A stretch of DNA of 64,000 nt from Pleodorina starrii. Lineage: Eukaryota > Chlorophyta > Chlorophyceae > Chlamydomonadales > Volvocaceae. Location of the stretch: assembly GCA_030267565.1 (NCBI GenBank), contig BRXU01000007.1, positions 3,596,001 to 3,660,000 of the forward strand. The letters run 5' to 3'. Positions 1 through 10,400 of the stretch are shown here, piece by piece. Under the pieces are notes generated by a model, which was not told the DNA's origin, made no database searches, and was given only the letters and a program-made list of their open reading frames with translations. Position 1 is the first letter of the stretch. Each line of letters begins with the position of its first letter. The position numbers were made by a program, and so were the translations under genes.

Positions 1-118
1 AGCTGGAGTGCCCCACCCCCAAACGTAGCGTGTGACATGCGTAAAGCCGCTTTACCGCCTCCAGCCGGAACGCTTCGACTGACATGCTTTCGGTCCCATC
101 TCTCCCATCGTTGTGCAG

Positions 119-682
119 ATCACGTACCAGCCTCATGCGATGGTGCAGCAGCAGGTGCCTGCCTCCATGGCAAGACGCGTGCGGCAGCAGCGGCAGCAGC
201 AGCAGCTGGTCGCGGTGCAGCAGGCCGGACGACGTGGCCAGCAGACACGGCAAGTGGTTATGGCGCCGCAGCGGATCCAGCGGGGCCAGCCGCCGCCGCC
301 GCAGCAGCAGCAGGCTATGCGCAACCAAGCGCCGCGCGTCCTTCCGCCGCCGCGCGTCCAGCAGCAGCGGCAGATGCTGGGGCGGGTACAGCAGGGCGGG
401 GTGCGGAAGAACCGGCAGGTGCAGCAGCCTCTACAGCGGCGGGCGCCGGTATTTGCGGGCAACGGCAACGCGAACCGGGGAGGCCGCAACGGCGGCAACC
501 AGCACGGCCGGCAGCAGCAGCAACAGCAGGCAGTGGCGGCTCCGCAACGGCAGCAGCGCGGCGGCGGCCGTAACCAGCAGGCGGCCGGAAGGAACCAGCG
601 CCAGCGCGCCCCCATTCTGATGCAGCAGAGTGGCAGGGGAGGGCGCGGCGCTGGCGGCCGCGGCCGCCGAGGGCGCCGGTAA
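119..682 (+). CDS. 3'-terminal exon of an RGG/Gln-Arg-rich protein (partial)
   Basis: This is the last exon of a gene that begins before the window. A pyrimidine tract and CAG acceptor end at 118; the frame is open for 187 codons and stops with TAA at 680-682. The translation is almost entirely low complexity: Gln runs, many Arg residues, and an RGG/RG-rich tail (GRGGRGAGGRGRRGRR). Such tails are typical of RNA-binding or nucleolar proteins and of arginine-methyltransferase substrates, but no folded domain is visible here, so the function cannot be named. The 3'UTR contains a TGTAA signal at 870. Bases 1-118 look like the preceding intron. Confidence 0.6.
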   Translation: MTYQPHAMVQQQVPASMARRVRQQRQQQQLVAVQQAGRRGQQTRQVVMAPQRIQRGQPPPPQQQQAMRNQAPRVLPPPRVQQQRQMLGRVQQGGVRKNRQVQQPLQRRAPVFAGNGNANRGGRNGGNQHGRQQQQQQAVAAPQRQQRGGGRNQQAAGRNQRQRAPILMQQSGRGGRGAGGRGRRGRR

Positions 683-869
683 GGCGCTGGGCAGCCGGGG
701 AGGGGGCAGCCTGCGTTGCATGGAAACCGCTGTAGCTTTTGCTTGGGCGTGAATGGTCGGGTATGCGTGTTCGCACTGCATTGGCATGTGGCGATGCACA
801 GCCCACTCCAGTACTGCGAGTAGGGGACCGACAAAAATGGGTTCCTGTTGTAGGTGTATATGGTAAATT

Positions 870-874
870 TGTAA
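870..874 (+). promoter_or_regulatory. TGTAA polyadenylation signal of the upstream gene
   Basis: TGTAA, the usual volvocine nuclear poly(A) signal, lies 188 bases after the stop at 682, in the expected orientation. Confidence 0.5.
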
Positions 875-1980
875 TGCTCTGGTTTGTATGTTTGATAGCT
901 AGTGGCGCGTCGGCCACAGGGTTCAGCGAAGAAGATCACTCGTCAAAACTCTGGACGTGCACGGATGCCGTGCTTACTTTCGTGTCTTGTTGGGATACGA
1001 GCGCCGCGCCATGACGGAGAGTGGCGCTGCTCAAGTTTCAGCGTGTAAGGCAGAGAGCCCGACATCAATTTGCCTCGTGCTGTGGCAGACGCGATGGCAA
1101 CTTTGCGCCGCGTCCTCTTGACGGACGGTATACGTACAGGGCGCGTCTTGGGAAGCCAACAGTCCCAGCGGTTTTCTCTCGAACGGACAATCCAGGCTTA
1201 AGTGCCTTGAGGAAGTGCGCATTCGTCGCAAATAAGGTGATCTGCCGGCGTGGGCCGTGGTTTTGATGCCGAGTAACCCAGATCAGGGGCTGTGGCTGCG
1301 CGCACATTGCAGGCGTGCTACTGCTTCTGTGTCACTCAACTTGGTGCGGCTGTGCAGTGGCGCGACGACTAGGGTTTGTGTGTGATGTGTTTGGCTTGCT
1401 CGGGTTGCACAGCGTTAAGATTCCCCAGCCTGGAAGAAGGCGGGGAAAAGCGACCATGGCCGGTGAGGTGGGATTTTCGGAGGTACGTTACCGCATGGTA
1501 ACTGATTAAAAAATTCGCACGGGCCACGCACCTCTCAGCTTTGAAAGGCATATTGGACAATTGAGACGTGCTGTTCATTCAAGGAGAAGAATGTCAGGCA
1601 ACCCAGAAGCGTATTGATTCGTCCTGCGGGCACGGTTCAAGGCTAACTCACTACCGTACGTCATGATAGATTGTTGGTGCATGCATGGACTTACAAGCGC
1701 GAACCATCAGCACTAAGCATTACAGATGCGTTAGGCTAACGGCGCGCTAGCATAACCGTCATTCCGTCACGATCCGTCTGCATTTCCGTTGGTCGTTCGT
1801 TTGTGTACAGTCTTTGGAAACCTTTCACAACTCAATCGTAACTTTGGAATGGAATTTCTTTGCTGCTCGCGTCACTTGCCACATGAGGGCTAATTAACTG
1901 ATCAACCTGTAAACAAAAACCTGAAGTCTCGACTCTCCAACTCGTTGCCTTGACATGGATTGGCTTTGACATGCAAAGGG
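875..1980. other. Intergenic, 5' flank of the GT69 gene
   Basis: No supportable coding segment. Short ORFs here lack splice context, motifs and volvocine codon bias. Base composition drops to more AT-rich sequence around 1650-1970, which probably contains the promoter and 5'UTR of the gene starting at 1981. No clear TATA box. Confidence 0.4.
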
Positions 1981-4900
1981 ATGCCTCCTTTATTAACATG
2001 CCTTACATTTCTACTCCTCACGATTCGCTCTCGCGCTAGCGTGAAGCCCGAGGATGACTTGACCTTTTTCTTCCCGCGGGTACCAACTGTGACGATGGAG
2101 CAGATTCAGGATGTGCTCACACGTGCACAAGATTTGAGAGAAAGAGCCCAGAAGGAAGGCCAGGCGCGTGCCGTCGCCGCGGCTGTTGCGGCTGCAGTTG
2201 GTACTCTCCCGCCCATCCCGCTGAGCCAGTCCATGCGGGTGCTCAAAATGCTTCCTGGCGAGGTGCACGTCCATCTGCCGGCCGCGGTGGAGCTGGTGGC
2301 GCGTATTCGGGCCCTGGGAATAGCGGCGGAATGTAGGGAGCGACAAGGGGGGCAAGGGCCGCCAGGCTCGCCCCGCATTCTCATTGCCGCCAACCTTGTG
2401 GACTGCGAGGAAATCATGCCAGTAGGTGCGAGGGCTGAAAACCCGACTATTTGTGCCCTTGCCATGCTGTACAGTGAACCTCGCTGCCCACGGCGCCAGG
2501 ACATGTGGCCGCGTCGTCTTATTCCTATCGGTGCCATCTTTGCCCGCAGCCGGACCTGACCGAAGGCAGTGCGGCGTTGACCTTACGTGCACCTTAGGCT
2601 TGGGTTGTACCCATAAGCTGGGGAGCCAGGAGGGGATAGGGTTAGTGTTTTTTTGGCGCCCGTCGTACAACCCTTCCCCTCAACTTCCTTCCTGTCTGGG
2701 TCGCTCGTGCAGTCTGGCCTAATTGCCTGCTCGTATCCTGTGCAGTGCACGTCCAGGGCTCTCTGACTCTACCCATCGGATAACCCATTGGGGGTTCTGG
2801 AGTCCACTGTAACCTCTTACCACTTCTACATGACCCAAATTGCACACGCTCAGACGCACTAATGCACGCCCACCACCACCACCACCGTCGCGGCCGCCGC
2901 CGTCGCGGCAAACCACGAAACCAGTACTCCAACTGCACACGCGCAACCCTCATCCCATCGCAGCGCCATGCAGCCTTTTCAACCATTTTCATCCCTTCAA
3001 TCGCAAGTTCGTAACCGTTACCAACCGCCACAACCACCAACCCCCGCAGTTTTGGATCCTGGAGGTGCTCCGGCTGGCGCTACTGCTCCAGGGCGACCCC
3101 GTCCTGGCCGCCCTCTACTCGCCTCACCTGCAAGCCCCCGGTGCCGGCGCTGCAGGCGGTAACCTTCTGGTAAGCACGTTGCTCCCTCCCCATCCCCCTC
3201 AGCCCGCCCTCTACCCGTGCCTCGCGCCCCAACCCCCGGCCTTTCCTGCCGTCCATCGCAAATCCCGCCCGCGCAACCCCCGCTCCTACCCCTGCGGTAT
3301 GATTCTTATCAAACCCGCGCCCGCGCTGCCTCCGCCTCCGCCTCCGCCACCACCTTGGCTCCTTGGGCCCCGCAGCTGGACCTCGGCGGCCAGAAGCAGC
3401 GCGTGCAGCGCATCGGCATCTCCGTTTACGAGAGCGGCAGCCGCGACCGTACGCAGCTCTGGCTGCTGGTGGCGGCAGCGCTGTGGAAGGCGGCGGGGGT
3501 GCCCAACGCAGTGGCGCTCAACGGCACGCTCACGCGGGAGGAGACCGTGCTGGACACCTCCAGCGGCAAGCTGCTCAGACAGCACCGGATACAGGTGGGG
3601 GCACAGCCGCCCAGCGCGCCGTGGCCCAGCGGGTTCCAAACCCCTCCCCGGGTTGACGCCACCCCCCTGCCTGCTCCTTTACCCCGCGGCGCAGCACCTC
3701 GCCAATCTGCGCAACGCGGCCCTGGCCCCGCTGTACCGCAACCCGGGGTCGTTTCCGTACGTCATGTTCCTGAACGACGTCTTCTTCTGTGCCACTGACC
3801 TGGTGCGGCTCACCTACCTGCAAGCCGACATTGCGTGCGGCGTGGACGTGGAGGTGGGTGTGTACTGTGGGTTGGGTTAGGGTTGGGTAGGCGGAGGGCC
3901 GTCGCCGAAGGATCGGGAGCGCGTGGTGGCTGGTGGGTGGTATGGGCGTGAGAAGGCGAGGAAGTGTCGGAAAGGGAAGTGTTGGGGCCGAGGGTCCGGA
4001 GCCCAATGTAACAGCCCCAACAAACACCGGCCGCCGCAGGTTTGGATCGGCGGCCACGTACCCAAGGTACGCGACGCGCGCCAACAGCAGAACCGCGGCA
4101 GGAGCCTGCGCCGGGAGCTTCTGGCGGCGGCGGAGGGGTCAGCGGCGGCCACGCAATCCACCGCCGACGACGCGGAACTCGGCGGAGCTGCGGCCGCCGC
4201 CGCCATTGCGGCGGCGGCCGGGGACCTGAATTCGAGTTTAGGCATGGGTCTGGAGCTTGAGGGCGCGGCGGGGGATGCGGGCCTTAAGGGCGGGGGCGGG
4301 GGCCGGTCGCTTGCGCAGGCAGCGGCGACAGCGGCGACAGCGGCGGCAGCGACAGCGGCGACAGCGGCGACAGCAGCGGCAGCGGCGACAGCGGCGGCAG
4401 CGACAGCGGCGGCAGCTGCAGCGGGCGGCGGGGGCGACCTGGCTGCCAGCTGGCAGGCGGCCTCGGATCGCATGGCCAAGCTCCACGAGACCGAGGCAGC
4501 GGCGCAGGAGGAGGCCAACCGCCGCATCGCCGACGCGCTCTTGAAGCCGCGGTACGAGTTTTACGGTGAGCCTGTGCGTGTGCCTGGTTGGCCCGGTTTG
4601 CAGGCGGTATGAGGCGTGGGAACACGTGACAGGCGTGAACTCGAGGCGCCGGGCGGGCCGGGCCCGGGCGGGGGGTGAAGGGCGGGAGCCGGGCAGGGGG
4701 ACGGGGCAGGGGGGTGGCACACCCGCGGGAAGGGGTGTGTGCGTGTGTCTGCGCCGCTTGACTCCCACACAAAGTCACGATGCGCCAGCCAGCTGGCGGA
4801 GGTGGAGGTCGCGGATATGCGGTACCCTCGCGGCAGCGCCTGGGCGGCCGGGCGCCTGGCTGCTTGCGGTGCGGTGCGGTGCGGTGCGGTGTGGTGCGGT

Positions 4901-7646
4901 GCGGTGCCTGCCTATGTGGCTATCTGCGACATGGCTGAGCGCCGAGGGTGCGTGATGCCCCACCAGGCGGGGCGGGGAGCTCAAGCCGGGAGGTGCCAGC
5001 AGGCGTTGCGGCCTGGCCTGGCCTGGCCTGGCCACCGCGTATTGCCATGGGGTGTCGCACAGCGGACCCACATACTGGCCATTAGCCCAGGTGCCGCAGC
5101 CAGCGGCGGGGAAACTGCGGCCTCCCTGTTGCTCGTTCGCTCCTGCCTGGCCCGCTCTCCCATTGCCGAGCACATGCCCTCGTTACCCAATCAAGCACGT
5201 GCGGCAGCCAACAAGAACTCTTCCTGCCCTTCCCCCTGGACCGCTGGTACCCGGATCCGGGCCCGGATCTGGATCTGGATCCGCTTTCCACAGACATCTG
5301 GGTGTCCCGAGACCTGGCCGGCGATGCGGTGAGGCTGTTCGAGGGGACATCCCCTTGCTGATGGCTGGGGACTGTCGAAAGCACTGCAGATCAGCGGGAT
5401 GGGGAGTGACGACCAGTCGAAAGTGGTGACGGCAAAGCGGGCGGGCGGTATCGGGCCACAACCTGCATGCGTGCCTCGCCCGCTGGGGGGCTGGGATGCC
5501 GCTCTCGGGCGCCATCACTCTCGGGCGCCATCACTCTTGGGCGCCATCACCGTGCGCCGCTGCCTTTTCCCCACCCGTCTCGCCCTCCGCGCCGTGTGTC
5601 GCCCCTCCGCCCCCTCCCCGCCTCCGCCTCCGCCTTCGCCTCCGCCCCTGCAGTTCATCAAGCACGACCCCATCGCCCGCGACTACCGCACCCTTGACCT
5701 GGTGCACCGCGGGCTGCCCTTCCCCGTCAAGTGCTGCTGGAACGGCGCCGTGTATTTGAACGCATCGCACCTGTCGGCAGGTGGGTAAGGGCAACAACGA
5801 TGATACCGGTAGCGGTACCGAAGCGATGGGACGCAGGCGACGCAAACAGCAGGCGGAGCGGGGACAGCCAGGAGCCGTGGCTGCGGGCAGCTTGAACAGT
5901 CCGGTACCGTATTCGGGCCGCTTTGGACCGGAGGGCTTGGACCGGGGAAGGGGGCCAGGGGCTCCATTGCTGGCTCAGTTGGCTCGTGACCCCCGCCTTC
6001 GCATCTCACCGGCGCTCCTGTCCTCACTTCCCTCCCCTCCCTCGCTCACACCCACATTCCCCTTCTCCCCCTCCCTCCCTCCTTCTTCCCTTTCTCTCCC
6101 CTCCCTCTCCGCCCTGGGTCTCCGCCCCGCTCCGCTCCGCTCCCGGCGTGTAGGCCTCCGCTTCCGGGCGGGCATGCGCGCCGACGGCGAGTGCGACGCG
6201 AGCGAGTGCTCCATCTTCTGCGAGGACTACCGCCGCCTGGGCTCGGGCCGGGTGGTGGTGGACCCCTCCATCCGCGTCTCCTACACGCCCTGGACGCAGG
6301 TGGGTTGGGGTCGGCTGCCAGCACCGGGGCCCCGGGCAGCACAGCCGCCGGCTCGCCACAATCCACTTCCTCCCTCATCCGTCCCTCATTCGCACCCATC
6401 CTCCTCCATCCGTCCTCCACCCGCCCCGACTTCGCCTCCGCTCCATCGCCGCGGTACCGTACCGTCATTCACTGCCCGCCTCCCCCACCACCCCATCCGT
6501 CGGCCAACCGCAGGACGTCCACGGCCCGCTCCCAGGCGGCGTGCCCGCCAAGGTCCCCTGGGCGGCCGTGAAGAAGAGTGACGCGCTGGAGCGCATGCAG
6601 TCGCTGTGGCGGGAGACGGCGAGCGACATGTTTGTGGAGTGCGTGCCCCTGAGTGAGTGCGCGGCAGCCCCAGGGGCGGCGCGGGGGGAGGCCGTGGAGA
6701 GAAGGGGGGAGGGGCTGCGGCCAGCCTGAGGCGCGGCGACGCACGTGCCGGAACACGGGCGTGGATTGGTGCGGCCGGGCCGAGCGTGACGGGCAGGCCC
6801 CGCGTAGGCGCGCGGGCCGGTGGGCGCGTAGGCGCGCGGACGGGCGTCGTAGGAGCGCCTCGCGATGGGGGCGGCGAGCTGGCGGTGTGCCGGGCCGTGG
6901 ACGCGGTCCCTTTCTGCTGCCAGCCTCCTGCTGCGGCCCAGAACCAGACCAGGGCCAGCGACAAAGCTGCGCGCGCGCACGTGCGTGTGTGCAAGCTACG
7001 CATTACTGCTGGTGCCGCCACTGCTGCTGCCATTGCTGCTGTTGTCTTTGCAGGGAAGGGGTTCGACGGGGCCGACCAGGATCGCCGCCGTCGAGTCGAC
7101 ATCCGCCGCGACAACTTCACCGCTCTGTTCCTGGAGCGCCAGCAGCAGCAGGCGTCGGCGGCGCCGCCGCCACCGGGCGTGATCAGCAGCGGTTGCAACC
7201 TGATAATGGGGCCGTACGGCTCCGCCGACGAGGGCGAGTTCTTCGACGACCTGTCGTACGCGTCATGGGGCAAGAACGTCATCACGCGCATCGTGCACAA
7301 GGCCAGCGAGTACGTCGACAGCTTGCAGGTCGTGTACGGCACGTCGCCCGCCAGGGCGCACGGCGGCGGCGGCGACGGCGGCGGCGACCTGGGGGAACAC
7401 CTGGTGGAGGCGGGCGAGTTCATAAATGCGGCCGTGGTGTACTACGACGAGAATGCCGTTCATGGCATGGATCTCCGTACTAACGTTGGTCGGCGGATCG
7501 TGATCGGGAATCTGCGGAAGGGCGTGCGGCGCGCGCTGGCGACGCCCTGCCCCGCCGACATGCGCCACCGGGGGCGTTACCGCCTGATCGCGTTCGCGGG
7601 CACGGCTGACCGACATTTACGCTCAGTGACGCTGTTGTGGAGCTGA
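1981..7646 (+). CDS. GT69 (CAP59/CMT1-like) mannosyltransferase with C-terminal jacalin-like lectin domain
   Basis: Ten exons: 1981-2421, 3050-3169, 3376-3594, 3695-3853, 4040-4565, 5294-5328, 5654-5780, 6154-6299, 6514-6652, 7054-7646 (834 aa; all phases close). ATG at 1981 opens a short hydrophobic stretch (residues 1-15) that fits a signal anchor of a Golgi type II enzyme. Family motifs appear in order: ILIAANLVDCEEI, IGISVYESGS, LANLRNAALAPL, VMFLNDVFF, FYDIWVSRD, CCWNGAVYLN, FRAGMRADGECDASEC. These match the CAP59/CMT1 family of fungal alpha-1,3-mannosyltransferases, so transfer of a sugar from a nucleotide sugar in the secretory pathway is inferred. About 170 residues rich in Ala/Thr (314-488) interrupt the catalytic domain. 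Residues about 690-833 form a jacalin-like fold (GPYGS, HGGGGDGGG, REINT-like strand motifs, YRLIAFAGTADRHL). The fusion rests on a phase-1 splice from 6652 to 7054. Intron 1 (2422-3049) is the longest. Confidence 0.8.
4319..4422 (+). repeat. Coding 9-bp-like repeat (Ala/Thr tract) in the GT69 gene
   Basis: Imperfect repeats of GCGGCGACA/GCGGCAGCG encode an uninterrupted Ala/Thr tract within exon 5 of the glycosyltransferase, in frame and without stops. Confidence 0.7.
4864..4908 (+). repeat. (TGCGG)n pentanucleotide microsatellite, intronic
   Basis: About nine tandem TGCGG/TGTGG units in intron 5 of the GT69 gene. The same pentamer recurs at 23485-23568 and, on the other strand, near 26035-26140. 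Confidence 0.8.
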
Positions 7647-8974
7647 TGGAAAGCCGTGGTGTTAGCAGATGCTGGGTGTGTTACAAGGGGGAAGTGCATT
7701 TCGATGTGTGTTGCTGCAGCGAGCTGCTTGGCACATGGCACTGCAGCGAGCGTGTGCGATCAGGCGTGCGGTTCGTTTGGGGGACGTTCTGACGTTCTCA
7801 TGGGGTAGCGGGGGTTTTATGGATTGTGTTCATAAACTGCTGTGGGTTTGGTAACGGGTAGGTGGGCGGCAACCCACCAGTGTGCGCATGAAAGGGTTTT
7901 TGTTCATGATCAGTGACGCCTCCGGGGACGGCTGCGCGAGCGGAGCTGCTGTGCCTAGGAGGTGTGGGGGCAGGCGGGAAGACAAATCGGACGCCTCAGG
8001 ACGGCCTCACTTCCCCATCATCACGGTTGGTGAGCCGATGGGTGGCTTCGTGCTTTCGTTTGGGCGCATAATGCGTTTGTGGCTGATGCCCTCGCATGAC
8101 ATGACAATGAAGTCGTGACGCAACTGATGTCAGCCTGCAGATCTCAAACCGGGGCCGCGCACGGTTTCGGGTGCTTTTGGCACTGTAAGCAAAACTTTCT
8201 CGTACGAAGCTGCCGGTGTGCATCGAGGGTACGCACACGTAATGCTGTCGCTGTATGCGCACGTGCAAGGAACAACTCACGTCACACAGCGTGTTGGCGC
8301 TTTGGAACTGCTGGAATTTTTCAGACGATGAGGGTTCATAGCCCAGAGAGCAGCAACTCAACCGATTCTTTTACAAAAGACCAGGCAAGAAGTGCCGTTG
8401 CCCCGCAAAACGTGCACTGGTTTCCAGTGGACTTAGATTTGTCTTCTCTGGCCCGCAAAGGCCTGTATGTCACATCGGGTGCGGGGCCGGTGTGCAAAAC
8501 ATCCGCGCATAAGGAGTGCTGCCTGGGGGAAAAACCCCATGCCCGGATCCACGCCACCACCCGAACCGCACCACTTGTTCCACGCCCAAGAGCCCGCGGC
8601 TCATGGCCCATGGACGCCACAACTTGCCACGAGGCGAGACGCCAGGTCTCGTTCGCGAGCAAGCGCAGAACCACACTACCTTCATCTGAGCTGCGCTGGT
8701 CATGCCCCCTTCAGCGAACCAAACGAATCAACTGCGTAACACGAGGGGGCCCCGGACGAAAACCACTGCCCTTCGACCCTGTGCAACGCAGCGAGTCGGT
8801 CGACATCCACCCGACAACGACGGGATCGTGAAGGGCAGACGCCGACTGAACCATGGCTTGGCGCTTCCGCGAGTGCGACGAGGCTGCTGAACCTGCCGTC
8901 CTGCGACGGCGAATTGTAGTCCTCCGCGAGGGAGGAATGCAGAGCAGAGCTCCAAAAAGCGCGAGGCGCTGCGT
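7647..8974. other. Convergent intergenic region / 3'UTRs
   Basis: Lies between the ends of the GT69 gene (+) and the LHCA gene (-). Candidate poly(A) signals are TGTAA at 8184-8188 for the plus-strand gene and TTACA at 8371-8375 (TGTAA on the minus strand) for LHCA. ORFs here have no motifs or splice context. Confidence 0.4.
8371..8375 (-). promoter_or_regulatory. Candidate TGTAA poly(A) signal of LHCA
   Basis: TTACA on the plus strand, 600 bases past the LHCA stop. It is the nearest clear TGTAA downstream, so the LHCA 3'UTR would be long. Confidence 0.35.
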
Positions 8975-10400
8975 TTACGCAGTGCCGGCCAGGACCTCGG
9001 GCAGGTGGGTCACGTAGTAGGTGATGTTCTTGCCGAAGGGGTCCGACAGGTGCTTCGTCAGGCCCTCAATCGGCTGGGTGCGGGTCACCAGGGCCTGCGT
9101 GGCGAAGCCGACGAAGGCAACCTGCAGGCGAGAGGGTCGCATACATGGCGAGATGCAGATCAGCATCATCATAGAAGAGGCACAAATCGGACCAGTCGCA
9201 TATATGATTATCAGCGACGACGCGGCATTTGAGTAGACAGCGAAAAGCTCGGGAGTGACGGAGCCACAGGACACTCACAGCTGAGGGCCAGCATACACGG
9301 TCCCTGGTCCTGGCAACATCGATGGCCCAACAGCAGTTAATCTTACCATGGCCAGGCGGCCGTTCTTGACCTCCTTGGTGGCCATCGAGGCGGAGTTCAG
9401 GCCAGCCGGGTCGAAGGGGAACGAGTTGATGAAGCCCGACTGCGAGAGAGGAAAGCATGGGGGGAATGCGGCGTGTAAGCTTCAGGGAACCATAAACGAA
9501 CCAAGTATCTACGCGCGACATTGGGTGTTGCATTTTGAAGAAGTGCATGCCTGCAAATGAAACGTGCGTGCTTCCCTTCATCCGTTGTCGCACCAAAAAC
9601 CGTGGTCACTTCCACCATGACCCTTTACACTGAACTCACAGTGCCGGTCGTCTTGAAGCCCTGGTAGCGCTTGATCTCCAGGAAGCCCATAACGATGAAC
9701 TCAATGGCAGTCAGGGGAGTAGCGGGGATGTCGTACTCCTTGGCACCAGCCTCGTACCAAGACGGGGAGACGCCCAGCAGCTCCTGGCCCAGGATGCCGG
9801 TCACGGCCATCATGGCCCAGCGACCGTTGGTCTTCTCCGCCTCAGCGTACCTAACCGAATACAGAACAGAGCGCGACGGAACCGTAGTCTCAGTCTGGGC
9901 TGCAAGGTCTCCGGAGCTCATCGTGACAGCGAATCTTCTTACCACTTCAGGCGGCCCTCATCCTGGCCCAGACCAAGCGGATCGAAGCCGTTGTCACCTA
10001 CATCAAAATAGCAGTAGCAAGCGTCAGATCGCCGCGCGAAAAGTTCTTGTTCGTCCGCAAGTCCAGCGCCCAGGCAAGCTCGCAGGCTCCACCGCGCTAA
10101 TATGGCGATCACGTATTCAATCAAACCGATCTCCTAATGAAACGACTTTATGCTTGGCTCATGAGTTGTTCGGATGTAAGTTCACCAACAGCGAATCATT
10201 GAAGCAATCAAGGCCGAGTCGCTGCCTATGAATCCTGCGCTAAGGCTGCCGTTGCCCTTACCGGCCAGGTTGCCCTTCAGGTGGGCAGGCGGGTTCAGGC
10301 CAGGCAGCCAGGTGGGGCGAGCAGTCGCAGCGCACACGGCGCGCTGGCCGCGAACCGGGGCGCGGCGGCCCAGCGCAACCTGGCTCTTAGCAGCAATCAT
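8975..10400 (-). CDS. LHCA: Photosystem I light-harvesting chlorophyll a/b-binding protein (LHCI family)
   Basis: Five exons on the minus strand: 10400-10262, 9997-9943, 9850-9640, 9439-9347, 9121-8975 (214 aa). The N-terminus (MIAAKSQVALGRRAPVRGQR) is a chloroplast transit peptide. The mature part begins near PTWLPGLNPPAHLKGNLAGD and GFDPLGL. The three thylakoid helices are clear: helix 1 with the chlorophyll-binding motif EKTNGRWAMM; helix 2 PLTAIEFIVMGFLEIKRYQG; helix 3 with EVKNGRLAMVAFVGFATQ. The C-terminus ends HLPEVLAGTA. It binds chlorophyll a/b and carotenoids and passes excitation energy to photosystem I. The length is slightly short for LHC proteins but nothing conserved is missing. 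The WLPGLNPPAHLKG start is LHCI-type rather than LHCII-type; the exact LHCA number cannot be assigned safely. Confidence 0.93.

Noticed and set aside
2422..2559. Extension of GT69 exon 1 to the stop at 2559
   Set aside because: The family motif NLVDCEEIMP ends exactly at a GTAGGT donor and continues at 3050; the extension has no match.
6865..7182. ORF with a signal-peptide-like Leu-rich stretch just before the jacalin exon
   Set aside because: Its frame differs from the lectin frame and the Leu run is a translated CTG-rich polypyrimidine tract before the acceptor at 7053.
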